Below are positions 41,503-53,015 of a stretch of DNA of 64,000 nucleotides, piece by piece. The translations under genes and the position numbers were made by a program. Source of the DNA: Verrucomicrobiia bacterium. Its GTDB lineage: Bacteria; Verrucomicrobiota; Verrucomicrobiia; Limisphaerales; UBA1100. Positions within the stretch are counted from its first letter, which is position 1; each line of letters begins with the position of its first letter. The stretch spans positions 70,307-134,306 of the forward strand of contig JAAZZB010000006.1 in NCBI GenBank assembly GCA_014239365.1, given 5' to 3'. The notes beneath the pieces are model-generated. The model did no database searches and was not told the DNA's origin. It was given only the letters and a program-made list of their open reading frames with translations.

Positions 41503-43631
41503 TTTTTGAGAATGGGTTGCGGCCGCAGATGACGGTGGAGGTACAACCAGCGGAGGCTGCTTGAATGGCTGATGAGGCCGTGTTTGCTGCGGGGGTAAAT
41601 CATCATATCGAATTGCTTGCCTGCGCGTTGGAGGGTGTCGGCGAGTTGCCACGTGTTGGCGGGGTGCACGTTGTCGTCGATGAGGCCGTGCAGGAGGAGG
41701 AGTTTGCCTTTCAGGTTTTTCGCGTGGGTGAGGCAGGAGCCAGCGCGATAGCCGTCCGGGTTTTCCTTGGGGGTGCGCATGTAGCGTTCGGTGTAAATGG
41801 TGTCGTAGTTTTTCCAATCGGTCACCGGCGCGCCCGCCACGCCGACGTGAAAAACATCCGGATAACGCAGCAACGCCAGCGCGCTCATATAGCCGCCGTA
41901 GGAATGGCCGGCGATGCCCACGCGCGTGGCGTCCACGTACGCGCGCTTGGCGAGGTGGCGCACGCCGGCGGCTTGATCGTCGAGATCCACCGTGCCGAGT
42001 TTGAGGTAGCCCGCCGTTTCAAACGCCTTGCCGCGCGCGGCAGTGCCGCGATTGGCAATGGTCGCCACGAGAAAACCAAACTCGCAATATGGATTCGCCG
42101 CCGAATAACGATTACTCACCCCGCGCGAACTCGGCCCGCCATACACGCTCACCAACAGCGGGTACTTGCGCTTCGGATCAAAATTCGCGGGCTTGTACAG
42201 CGTGCCGTAAATAATCGTTTTGCCGTCCGTCGCTTTACAGGCAAACAACTCCGGCTTGGCGAGCCCCAACTCGGCCTCCATTTTTTTGTCGGCATCCGGT
42301 CGCTCTGTCAGCACGACAACTTCGTTTCCTTTCGCATCAAACAACGCCATCACCGGCGGCACGCCCACGGCTTCGCGTCGCGCCACGAACCATTTGTGAT
42401 CGGGCGAAATGTTGAACGTACTATAATAAAGGGCATTGCGCGTGAGCCGCGTGTGGCCGGTGCCATCGGGCCGCACGCGATGCAAGTGATCGTTGAGAGG
42501 ATTCCCGCCACTGCGCGCGGTGAAATAAATCCAGCCGGATGTTTCATCCACCTTCACCAACGCGGTGGCCGGCTTACCCTTCAGATTTGAAAGCGGCCCC
42601 AGCCGCGAACCGTTGAGATGGCGCAGCTCGTACTGCTTCCAGCCGGTGCGTTCGGTTTCCCAAATGAAACGTTTTTTATCATCAAGGAAACGCATGAGCG
42701 ACAGATTATTTTGCCAAGCCGGTTGTTGCTCGCGCACCACCACGCGCGTACGACCGGTGGCAGGATCGGCGGCCACAATCTCCAATGTGTCCTGTCGGCG
42801 ATTGGTACGATTGAACAGCAACGCCGATCCATCGGGCGCGAAGCGCGCGTTGAAAATATATTGCGTGGGGTCGCCGCCCACATTCACGCGCGTGGTGCGG
42901 CGCGTTTGGCGGTCGTAAATGAGAAGACCCGCGACCGGATTGGCATCGCCGGATTTCGGATAACGCACCGTTTGCACGTCGGTGTAGTTGGCGGTGTTGC
43001 CGGTGGTGAGGTGGTAATCGCGCAGATGCCGCTCGTCCATTTCATAAAACGCCAGCCGCCGACTATCCGGCGACCACCACATCGCGGAGCTTTGCCGCAG
43101 TTCCTCGCCATAAACCCAACACCCCGTGCCGTATCGAAATTTTTCTGTGCCGCCCTTAGTGACGGAAATCACTTGCGTAGCGTTGGCGTCCACTGCGGGC
43201 GCGCCTTTTTTTGGCGGCGCCGTTTCGATCACCACATTAAAATCCCGATACCGCGCCATCCACTTGCCATCGGGCGAAAGCGCCTGCGTCGCCTGCCGCG
43301 CCCGCCCCACACGCGGCGACCGACGCGGCGGCGGTCCGGATGGCGGCTTGGGTTTCGATGGCTTGCCAAGATCTTTGATAGAAAAATCGCCGAGACTCAA
43401 ACGGAACTGATTTGTCCCGCGCACAAAAGTCATCGACCGACCATCGTCCGCCCATTCAACACGGCTCACGCGGCCAGCGCCACTCAACATCGCTGTAGCC
43501 TCGCGGACACGTTGAAAGCTCTCAAACCCAGGCAAATGCGCCAGCGGATGGGGCGGCGGTTTTTTCTCCGCCGATTCCGCCGCGCAGCAGCTGACTGCGA
43601 GGCACGAAAAAATTTTCAGCCAACGATTCAT
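41499..43631 (-). CDS. S9 family peptidase (dipeptidyl peptidase IV-like)
   Basis: This exported serine peptidase has 710 residues. A signal segment (IFSCLAVSCCAAESAE) is followed by the N-terminal propeller (about 60-440) and an alpha/beta-hydrolase domain. The catalytic Ser is in GHSYGGYMSA near residue 564, the Asp in LIDDNVHP near 640 and the His in RSKHGL near 680. The DPP IV-type Glu region is seen as VYGEELRQSS. The ATG at 43631 is taken; an upstream TTG is less likely. It lies 13 nt after the sulfatase stop, suggesting a small operon of sulfatase, peptidase and secreted protein for extracellular polymer breakdown. Confidence 0.9.
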   Translation of the reverse strand: MNRWLKIFSCLAVSCCAAESAEKKPPPHPLAHLPGFESFQRVREATAMLSGAGRVSRVEWADDGRSMTFVRGTNQFRLSLGDFSIKDLGKPSKPKPPSGPPPRRSPRVGRARQATQALSPDGKWMARYRDFNVVIETAPPKKGAPAVDANATQVISVTKGGTEKFRYGTGCWVYGEELRQSSAMWWSPDSRRLAFYEMDERHLRDYHLTTGNTANYTDVQTVRYPKSGDANPVAGLLIYDRQTRRTTRVNVGGDPTQYIFNARFAPDGSALLFNRTNRRQDTLEIVAADPATGRTRVVVREQQPAWQNNLSLMRFLDDKKRFIWETERTGWKQYELRHLNGSRLGPLSNLKGKPATALVKVDETSGWIYFTARSGGNPLNDHLHRVRPDGTGHTRLTRNALYYSTFNISPDHKWFVARREAVGVPPVMALFDAKGNEVVVLTERPDADKKMEAELGLAKPELFACKATDGKTIIYGTLYKPANFDPKRKYPLLVSVYGGPSSRGVSNRYSAANPYCEFGFLVATIANRGTAARGKAFETAGYLKLGTVDLDDQAAGVRHLAKRAYVDATRVGIAGHSYGGYMSALALLRYPDVFHVGVAGAPVTDWKNYDTIYTERYMRTPKENPDGYRAGSCLTHAKNLKGKLLLLHGLIDDNVHPANTWQLADTLQRAGKQFDMMIYPRSKHGLISHSSSLRWLYLHRHLRPQPILKK

Positions 43632-43644
43632 CAACGGGGTGCAA

Positions 43645-45114
43645 CTAATCGATCGGCTTGAAGGGGAAATCCGCTGACGGACTATGTTCCGATTGCATCA
43701 GCCTCCGAATTTGGTCCACTACCTTGGGGTGCTGCGCGGCGACATCTTTGGATTCGGCGATGTCGGTTTTCAAATTGAAGAGCTGAATCTTGAGCGGGGT
43801 CTTATTATTTTTACGGAGCATATTTTGGCGCACGCCTTTCCAATGGCCCATCCACACCGCTTGTTGGCCGCCGTAGCCGGTGAATTCGCGATACAAAAAC
43901 GCGCGCGGGTCTTGTTTTTTGCCAAGCAACGTGGGCGCAATGCTGATGCCGTCGATATCGATGGATGCCGGAGCGGATGCCCCGATCAAATCCAGCACAG
44001 TGGGCAGCCAATCCTCCAGGCCGGTGCGATAATGAGACGTGCTGCCGGCTTTGATTTTGCCGGGCCATTTGACGATGAGCGGCACGCGGATGCCGCCTTC
44101 ATACAGCGAACCTTTCAAGCCGCGCAAGGGCTTCACGCTTTCAAAAAAATCGTAATCCACTTCGAGTTTCAAATGTGTGGTGCCGTTGTCGGAGGTGAAG
44201 ACGACGATGGTATTTTTTTCGAGGCCGAGTTCTTTAACGAGGTTGAGTACGTTGCCAATGTAGCGATCCATGCGGGTGATCATCGCGGCATACGCGGCGC
44301 GCGGCGTGAAGTGAGGCGTGTAGCCGTAGCCTTTGGCGCGGGTGAACGGCGGGTCATTCCATTTCTGCGCGAGGTAGGGCTTAAGTTCCTCATCGGGCAC
44401 ATGCAGCGCCACGTGCGGGATGACGGTGGGGTAATAGAGAAAAAACGGCCGGTCCTTGTTTTTTTTCACAAACGCCAAGGCACGATCGTTGATGCGATCG
44501 GGCGCGTAGTCTTGTCCTTTAAAAATATCGTAGCTGCGCGGATCGCCGGCATCCGCACCTTGCGGCAACGAAGCATGACCGGGCACGGGTGGCTTATTGT
44601 TGAGCGCGTACTTTTCTTTGTTGCTCCAAAGATAGGGCGGATAATAGCTGTGCGCGACACGCTGGCAGTTGTAGCCAAAAAAACGGTTAAAACCCTGATG
44701 CATAGGATCGCCCGTGGAGCCCGGCCCGCCCAGGCCCCATTTGCCAAACGCGCCGGTGGTGTAGCCCTGCTTTTGCAACAGCTCGGCCATCGTCACCTCG
44801 GCCAACGGGATCGGGTGTTGGCCTTCGGGCTTAAGTTCCTTGTTGTTGCGCACAAACGAATGCCCCGGATGCTTGCCGGTCATCAACACACAGCGTGACG
44901 GCGCGCACACGGCGTTGCCGGAATAGTTCGCTGTGAAGCGCATCCCCTCACGCGCAAGTCGATCAAGATGCGGCGTCTTAATTTTCTTTTGCCCGTACGA
45001 CCCCAGCTCGGAATAGCCAAGGTCATCGGCCATGATAAAAATAATATTCGGTTTCTGCTCGGCGAAAAGTGCCGGAGCAATGGAAATGCAAATGAGGGTG
45101 AGAATTCGTTTCAT
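43645..45114 (-). CDS. Secreted arylsulfatase-type sulfatase
   Basis: This 489-residue type I sulfatase has a signal peptide (ILTLICISIAPALFAEQ), the metal site IMADDLGYSELG, and the modification site CAPSR near residue 72, whose Cys becomes formylglycine. GKWGLGGPGS and FTSDNGTTHLK complete the active site. It belongs to the arylsulfatase A-like branch (phrases such as GLKGSLYEGGIRVPLIVKWP). The start at 45114 gives the signal directly. It opens the operon with the S9 peptidase. The sulfated substrate is unknown. Confidence 0.95.
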   Translation of the reverse strand: MKRILTLICISIAPALFAEQKPNIIFIMADDLGYSELGSYGQKKIKTPHLDRLAREGMRFTANYSGNAVCAPSRCVLMTGKHPGHSFVRNNKELKPEGQHPIPLAEVTMAELLQKQGYTTGAFGKWGLGGPGSTGDPMHQGFNRFFGYNCQRVAHSYYPPYLWSNKEKYALNNKPPVPGHASLPQGADAGDPRSYDIFKGQDYAPDRINDRALAFVKKNKDRPFFLYYPTVIPHVALHVPDEELKPYLAQKWNDPPFTRAKGYGYTPHFTPRAAYAAMITRMDRYIGNVLNLVKELGLEKNTIVVFTSDNGTTHLKLEVDYDFFESVKPLRGLKGSLYEGGIRVPLIVKWPGKIKAGSTSHYRTGLEDWLPTVLDLIGASAPASIDIDGISIAPTLLGKKQDPRAFLYREFTGYGGQQAVWMGHWKGVRQNMLRKNNKTPLKIQLFNLKTDIAESKDVAAQHPKVVDQIRRLMQSEHSPSADFPFKPID

Positions 45115-45160
45115 CGTGTGGCAAAAGCATACCGACATTCTCGGCCGAACGCAACACTCA

Positions 45161-45277
45161 GGAGGGGCAAGTTCCAGCTTGCCCGCTTTGAATTTACCAC
45201 AGAGATCACAGAAAATTTCAGCCTCTGTGCCTCTGTGTTAAAAAAAGAAATGGGACGAGGTGGAACTCGCCCCTCCC
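45161..45277. repeat. Nested composite inverted repeat
   Basis: Outer arms 45161-45184 (GGAGGGGCAAGTTCCAGCTT then GCCC) and 45252-45277 (GGGACGAGGTGGAACTCGCC then CCTCCC) enclose an inner inverted repeat (TTTACCACAGAGATCACAGA against CTCTGTGCCTCTGTGTTAAA, 45193-45243). The inner part belongs to the hicB-flanking family and the outer part to the GGGACGAG family, so one element sits inside another. Confidence 0.85.
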
Positions 45278-45287
45278 TTGGGCGAAT

Positions 45288-48650
<3,363 letters not shown>

Positions 48651-48693
48651 AATTCGTGTGCAAAAAAGACGCTATCGATGAAGCGGCATTCAA

Positions 48694-49083
48694 TCAATCC
48701 CACAAAATCGGCGTGTCATAAGGGCGCAACAATGGATCGGGCGAAACCAGAGTCAACCCCGATTCCATCGCGTGCGCCACGAGTAGGCGGTCGAAGGGAT
48801 CGCGATGATGCATCGGCAAATTCTCAACCCGAAAAATGACCTCCGCGTTCAAGGGAAGTTCCACAATTTGATAACGCGCGACCAAGCCGGGAACAATCTC
48901 AGAGGGCGGCTGCTTCCAGTGCAACTTCCCAATCGAGTGCTTAATCGCCAACTCGATGTACGAAACGTGGCTGATAAAAAGCTCGTTGTCCGGGCTCACC
49001 AACTCATCCACTAGGCTTGGCGGCAATTCCTCGTGCTCATCAAACAGCCAAATCGCCGTGCACGTATCCAGCAGCAACCTCAT
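48694..49083 (-). CDS. VapC-like PIN-domain toxin
   Basis: This 129-residue PIN-domain nuclease has acidic active-site residues in LLLDTCTAIWL (Asp6), in ISHVSYIELAIK (Glu near 45) and in HHRDPFDRLLVAHA (Asp near 95 and 99). The C-terminal LVSPDPLLRPYD fits the subgroup that pairs with Phd-type antitoxins. Such toxins cut tRNA or rRNA. It overlaps its antitoxin by 4 nt (ATGA). This is the second complete toxin-antitoxin pair in the window. Confidence 0.9.
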   Translation of the reverse strand: MRLLLDTCTAIWLFDEHEELPPSLVDELVSPDNELFISHVSYIELAIKHSIGKLHWKQPPSEIVPGLVARYQIVELPLNAEVIFRVENLPMHHRDPFDRLLVAHAMESGLTLVSPDPLLRPYDTPILWD

Positions 49084-49340
49084 CGGGCGGGCAGTTCGCT
49101 CGAGTTGTTTCCATAAAAGTCCGCTTCCAACTGCGGATCCGGCTCATTAAAATCCTTCGGCAACGGCATCATCCCCCGCGCCAATCCCAATGGCCGCTTG
49201 CCTTCGGGCGTCGGCTTCAGTGGCGTGATCTGTGCAAACGGCTTGTTGTTTTTGCACAGCACAATGCGCTCCCCATTCTGCACTTGCCGCGAAATCTCTG
49301 AAAACTTCGCCTTCGCCTCCGCTATGTTGACCATCTTCAT
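49080..49340 (-). CDS. Phd/YefM-type antitoxin
   Basis: This 86-residue antitoxin starts at the ATG at 49340 (an alternative start at 49358 adds six residues). The N-terminal MKMVNIAEAKAKFSEISRQV is the classic Phd/YefM DNA-binding part, and RIVLCKNNKPFAQITPLK follows. The C-terminal acidic tail (NEPDPQLEADFYG) should wrap the PIN toxin. The start at 49340 suits the promoter seen directly upstream. Confidence 0.85.
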   Translation of the reverse strand: MKMVNIAEAKAKFSEISRQVQNGERIVLCKNNKPFAQITPLKPTPEGKRPLGLARGMMPLPKDFNEPDPQLEADFYGNNSSELPAR

Positions 49341-49346
49341 AGTCAC

Positions 49347-49375
49347 AATGTTGGTCATCTTTGGCGATTTGTCAA
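49347..49375 (-). promoter_or_regulatory. Putative promoter of the VapBC-like module
   Basis: On the minus strand TTGACA (49370-49375) and AACATT (49347-49352) are 17 nt apart, and the ATG at 49340 is 6 nt further, the same layout as the HigBA-type promoter. The -35 touches the stop of the ceramidase gene. An inverted GACCA...TGGTC pair brackets the start and could be an operator. Confidence 0.55.
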
Positions 49376-50776
49376 CTATTTTGCCACTTTTTCCAGCATT
49401 TTTAGCAGCGCCTTTTTGATTTTTTCGGAGGCTAGAATCTCCAATGTGCAGGTGCCCATCCACGTTTCGTAGCCGCCGAGGGCGTGTTGGCGGGGGGTGG
49501 GGAGGTAGCCGTAATGGCCGTTGGCCAGCTCGATGGTGAAGGTGCTTTGAGGGAGCGGGCTTTGGGCCTTGAGGGTGAGGCCGATTTCGCAGAGCACTTC
49601 GCACGGGATACTGATGATGCCCACCTCGCCGAGGCGCAGTGCTTGCAAAACGATTTCCTCCTCGCGCGGGCCATTGGCGAGGGCAAGCGTTCGGCGCGCG
49701 TAGGATTCTGCCAAACGCGGCAAGGGGTTGGGCGGGTTATCGGATAACACAGCTTTGGCAAAGGCGATTTGTTTGGCAGTGGGGATGCGGGTTTTTAGGG
49801 TGAGCAAAGTTTGCTCCATGGCGAGCGAAATGTTTTTGCGGAATTTTGCTTTTGCGTGCGCGGCAAGTACGCGATCAGCCACGAGTTTGGCGACTTCGTT
49901 CATTCGCTGAAGGGGCGGCTGCCTCGGGCGCGGTACGCGGAAGCTGATGTTGTTGATGTCGCCGCTGGTGCCGTTGGACATCATCGCGACAAAGCCTGCG
50001 TCTTTACCAATCGCCTTTTCGATGAGGCCGGAGAACACTCCAAAATAATCCGCCGACACGCCGCCTCCCGGAACGCCGCCCACATAATGCAGCGAGTAGT
50101 TTGCGAGCAACGCAATCGGCCGTCCATCAGTGCCGCGCAGGGAAATAAAATGCACCTCGGGATCCGTGGGGCCCGCCGGTCGCTCGATGAGGTTGCGCGG
50201 CGGGTTCATGCGCGCGATGTCCGTTTTTTTACCAAAAGGATTTACCGCAATGCCGCCGGGCTTCATATGCCAGCGACGATTGAAAATTTCTTCCGGCACC
50301 AACGCCACGCCGTGGGCCAATTCGGCGGGTGCGAGGTTTTTCTCCGCCTGCACAATTGCGGCGGCGATGCCTTCGACGAGTTGATTAAAATACGCTCGAT
50401 GCACTGCGTCGGTGCGATTGGTGAGGCGGTCTTTCCCCGGCGGGGCGGTGTGTGTGTGCGTGGCGGCGACGAGGATGCGATCGCCGCGAACCTTTGTGCG
50501 CTTCGCCGCAAGCGCCTTGGCGGCGTCGAGGTAATTACGGCCAATGAGGCAGTTGTCGACGATCACAATCGCTAACCGTGTTTTGCCATCATCACAAACA
50601 ATCGCCCGCGCGTGCAACGGATCATGCGCCTTCGTGGCGAGGCGTTCGTGGAAGGAACCAATCATTTGCAACGGCCATTGCTTCGGCGTGATATCCACCT
50701 TCGCCGCGCCGGCGCGAAACTCCGCCCACGCGTGGGTGGTGGTGAGAAAAAGGGTGAGGAGAATTTTGATTTTCAT
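49376..50776 (-). CDS. Neutral ceramidase-like hydrolase
   Basis: This 466-residue exported protein has a signal peptide (MKIKILLTLFLTTTHAWAEF) and then FRAGAAKVDITPKQWPLQMI, the start of the neutral/alkaline non-lysosomal ceramidase family. The zinc-site region VAATHTHTAPPGKD near residue 105 and the SNGTSGDINN segment near 270 match the family active site. Ceramidases split the amide bond of ceramides. Many PVC members are single-domain homologues of unknown specificity that act on other amides, and this protein lacks the C-terminal Ig-like domain of full ceramidases. It stands alone between a TetR gene and the VapBC-like module. Confidence 0.8.
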   Translation of the reverse strand: MKIKILLTLFLTTTHAWAEFRAGAAKVDITPKQWPLQMIGSFHERLATKAHDPLHARAIVCDDGKTRLAIVIVDNCLIGRNYLDAAKALAAKRTKVRGDRILVAATHTHTAPPGKDRLTNRTDAVHRAYFNQLVEGIAAAIVQAEKNLAPAELAHGVALVPEEIFNRRWHMKPGGIAVNPFGKKTDIARMNPPRNLIERPAGPTDPEVHFISLRGTDGRPIALLANYSLHYVGGVPGGGVSADYFGVFSGLIEKAIGKDAGFVAMMSNGTSGDINNISFRVPRPRQPPLQRMNEVAKLVADRVLAAHAKAKFRKNISLAMEQTLLTLKTRIPTAKQIAFAKAVLSDNPPNPLPRLAESYARRTLALANGPREEEIVLQALRLGEVGIISIPCEVLCEIGLTLKAQSPLPQSTFTIELANGHYGYLPTPRQHALGGYETWMGTCTLEILASEKIKKALLKMLEKVAK

Positions 50777-50843
50777 GGCGTTGGATTTCATTCGTTGAAC
50801 GTGTGGTGGATTAATTCTCGTCAATTCGCGTCATTTTTTCAAC

Positions 50844-51473
50844 TCAATTACCCGCAAGTGATTCGATCATTATTTGGATACTGGCACGGGCGGCTTTGGG
50901 GTATTTCGCGGGCAGTTTGAGGGGCAACAGTGAGGAGTAGTTGAAGCTGATGGAAATGATGCCGTACGCAACGGTCCAGCATCGCGCAGGGGTGGCGTTT
51001 GGAAATTCAATGCGCAGTTGTTGCTGCGTCAGGTTTACCAAATCGTTGACGTAAGTGGCCATCAATTTGCGGATGGGTGGGGATTTTTCAGCTGCGGCAA
51101 TGAGGGATTCCGCCACTAACAGGCTCTGCGCGGTATCGGTTGATTCCAAAGGGAGCAGGATGTCGAGCAGTTGTCGGATGCGTTCTTTATTCGGAATGGC
51201 GGCGAATGATTCCTGGGCTTCCCGCTGGTATTTGCCAACTACACGGCGAGCGAGCGCCATCACAAGATCTTCGCGGTTGCCGACGAAATGGCGTAGGATG
51301 CTCCGCTGCATACCCGCGGCATTGGCGACTTGCTCCATCGAACAGCCTTCCAATCCGTGACGGGCCACGCAAATTTCAAAAGCATCAAGGATTTCAGCCA
51401 CCCGGGTTTCCGCAAGGCTGGGCCGACCTCGATGGGTCGGGGGATTGGATTTTTTAATTTTCACTGTTGACAA
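50844..51473 (-). CDS. TetR-family transcriptional regulator
   Basis: This 209-residue regulator has a TetR-type HTH at about residues 20-65 (ILDAFEICVARHGLEGCSME, QVANAAGMQRSILRHFVGNR) and a helical ligand domain after it. It has no ATG: a TTG at 51473 or a GTG at 51464 must start it. It is divergent from the haem lipoprotein gene with 46 bp between them, a typical local repressor arrangement. Three GACAAT half-sites lie in that gap. The inducer is not evident. Confidence 0.85.
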   Translation of the reverse strand: MSTVKIKKSNPPTHRGRPSLAETRVAEILDAFEICVARHGLEGCSMEQVANAAGMQRSILRHFVGNREDLVMALARRVVGKYQREAQESFAAIPNKERIRQLLDILLPLESTDTAQSLLVAESLIAAAEKSPPIRKLMATYVNDLVNLTQQQLRIEFPNATPARCWTVAYGIISISFNYSSLLPLKLPAKYPKAARASIQIMIESLAGN

Positions 51474-51510
51474 TATAACAGACCGCGATTAGATTGTCCA
51501 AGACGACAAT
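51467..51510 (+). promoter_or_regulatory. Promoter and probable TetR operator
   Basis: TTGACA (51467-51472) and TAGATT (51490-51495) with a 17-nt spacer form a good promoter for the haem lipoprotein gene. The inverted repeat ATTGTC-CAAGAC-GACAAT (51493-51510) overlaps the -10 end, and a further GACAAT lies at 51469-51474 over the -35 and the TetR start. Binding would repress both genes. Confidence 0.7.
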
Positions 51511-51519
51511 TTATTCATC

Positions 51520-52953
51520 ATGAAAACCATTCCAAATAGGGGTCATTTGCTAGGATTTGTATGCGCCGTGCTGGTGTTGGGTTGTGGGCCGCGAGATGAG
51601 GAGGATGCTGCAGGAGGCGGTGAAGAGGTGTCCTACGTGAACGACATCCAGCCCATTATAGAAAATTTCTGCACCACCTGCCATGCGGGCGAGGATCCGG
51701 AGGGGGATTTTGTGCTAACGAGTTATGCGGACGTCCGCAAATATGCGGAGGAGGGCAAGCTCTTGCAGCGTATCAACGATGCTAAGAAGCCCATGCCCGA
51801 GAGCGGCCTGATGCCGCGCCATTTGCGGCGGCTATTCAAACGTTGGGCGGATACCGGCTATCTCAACGAAGGCACCATCGCACGAAAAGCAATCCCAATA
51901 AAACCCATGAAATATCCAAAAGCTAGAATACATCCGATCGACATCAATGAGCGCGGCTTCGACCTGTTGAGCCGCCTGCAGGGGCACTGGGCCGGCTCGA
52001 TGAACCTGATGGGCCTGCAGCATGATTGGATGGCGTTCGATTACCGCGCGATTGCGCCATCGCATATGCACGGCATCTTTGAAGGCGGCACGATGGGCAA
52101 TCTTTTTACGTCGTTCTTTGTGGCCAACTACAAGGGGCGTCGGACGATTATGGCGCGCAACGGCGGCATCCTGAATAACATTTATCGCACCAGTTATTTC
52201 GTGCTCGATCAGGCGCGCGAACAAAACGGGGGTGCTTACTATCGCCTGGTGGATGTCCATGGCGGCAAGGCCATCATGTGGATGGAGTTGACCTTTCGAG
52301 GCGATCGAATGGAATTTAATGCCTTCACCAGTCGGTTTGGTTCGCAGAAGCAAAAACGCCATATGGCGTTCAAGGCGAAACAGACCAACCCTGAGTTGTC
52401 GGCAACCGCAGCACGAGCGTTAGGCTTCCCCCGCAACGAAGTAGCCTTTGATTTTTCAAAAGGTCTGCCCGAACCGGATTGGGGCAAGGACGGACCGGCG
52501 TCTTCCGCCAGCTACATGGCCACGGACAAAACCAAAACCCTGCTTGAGCTGGCACACATGGCCGGCGATCCCATTCGGATTGATCAAATGCCACACCTGT
52601 CACAACTCAGTGTTTCCATTAAACGCAATGCACGCACGGCGGGCAAGAAGCTGCTGATTTATCTAACCCTCAAGCCGCTGACGCTTGCCAACAAGAAGTT
52701 AGCCATTCAGGACGGCTTCGTGCGGTTGGACTTGATGAATGGACTGCTTTCATTCCCGGAAATTGCAGGCAAACAGGATTCCTTCACCTTCACATATCTA
52801 CATCCGGGAGAATATTTCCTGACGGTGATCGCTGATATGAACGGCGACAGCCTGCCTTCAACGGGCGATTTCAACAGTCCATCGTTGAAAATATTGGTCC
52901 CTCCCCTTGGCCATCCCAAAGTGACCGTGGATAATCTTACGATGCAAAACTAA
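51520..52953 (+). CDS. c-type haem lipoprotein of unknown role
   Basis: This 477-residue protein has a lipoprotein signal ending in VLVLGCGPRDEE (Cys near residue 22), then a single haem c domain with FCTTCHAGED near residue 50 and MPESGLMP as a possible axial-Met region. It is similar in layout to PVC planctomycete-type haem domains. The remaining about 330 residues form a beta-rich region I do not recognise (RLQGHWAGSMNLMGLQHDWM onward) and end with DMNGDSLPSTGDFN. Its codon and base use are a little AT-richer than the neighbours. It is divergent from a TetR regulator, so expression is probably induced by a small molecule. Confidence 0.75.
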   Translation: MKTIPNRGHLLGFVCAVLVLGCGPRDEEDAAGGGEEVSYVNDIQPIIENFCTTCHAGEDPEGDFVLTSYADVRKYAEEGKLLQRINDAKKPMPESGLMPRHLRRLFKRWADTGYLNEGTIARKAIPIKPMKYPKARIHPIDINERGFDLLSRLQGHWAGSMNLMGLQHDWMAFDYRAIAPSHMHGIFEGGTMGNLFTSFFVANYKGRRTIMARNGGILNNIYRTSYFVLDQAREQNGGAYYRLVDVHGGKAIMWMELTFRGDRMEFNAFTSRFGSQKQKRHMAFKAKQTNPELSATAARALGFPRNEVAFDFSKGLPEPDWGKDGPASSASYMATDKTKTLLELAHMAGDPIRIDQMPHLSQLSVSIKRNARTAGKKLLIYLTLKPLTLANKKLAIQDGFVRLDLMNGLLSFPEIAGKQDSFTFTYLHPGEYFLTVIADMNGDSLPSTGDFNSPSLKILVPPLGHPKVTVDNLTMQN

Positions 52954-52958
52954 CCTTG

Positions 52959-53015
52959 GTGGTTGGGCGCGCTGTCCCCGCGCGCCGCGGCGGTGTGGCG
53001 ACACCTCGCCCTACC
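52959..53015. repeat. Inverted repeat (GGTAGGG...CCCTACC family), copy 3
   Basis: GGTTGGGCGCGCTGTCCCCG at the left and GGCGACACCTCGCCCTACC at the right pair imperfectly around a CG-rich centre. It spans the ends of the converging haem lipoprotein and sulfatase genes and reaches the sulfatase stop codon. Confidence 0.7.

Noticed and set aside
43684..44898. Open frame opposite a sulfatase, 404 codons
   Set aside because: The sulfatase with the CAPSR site on the other strand is certain; this is a shadow.
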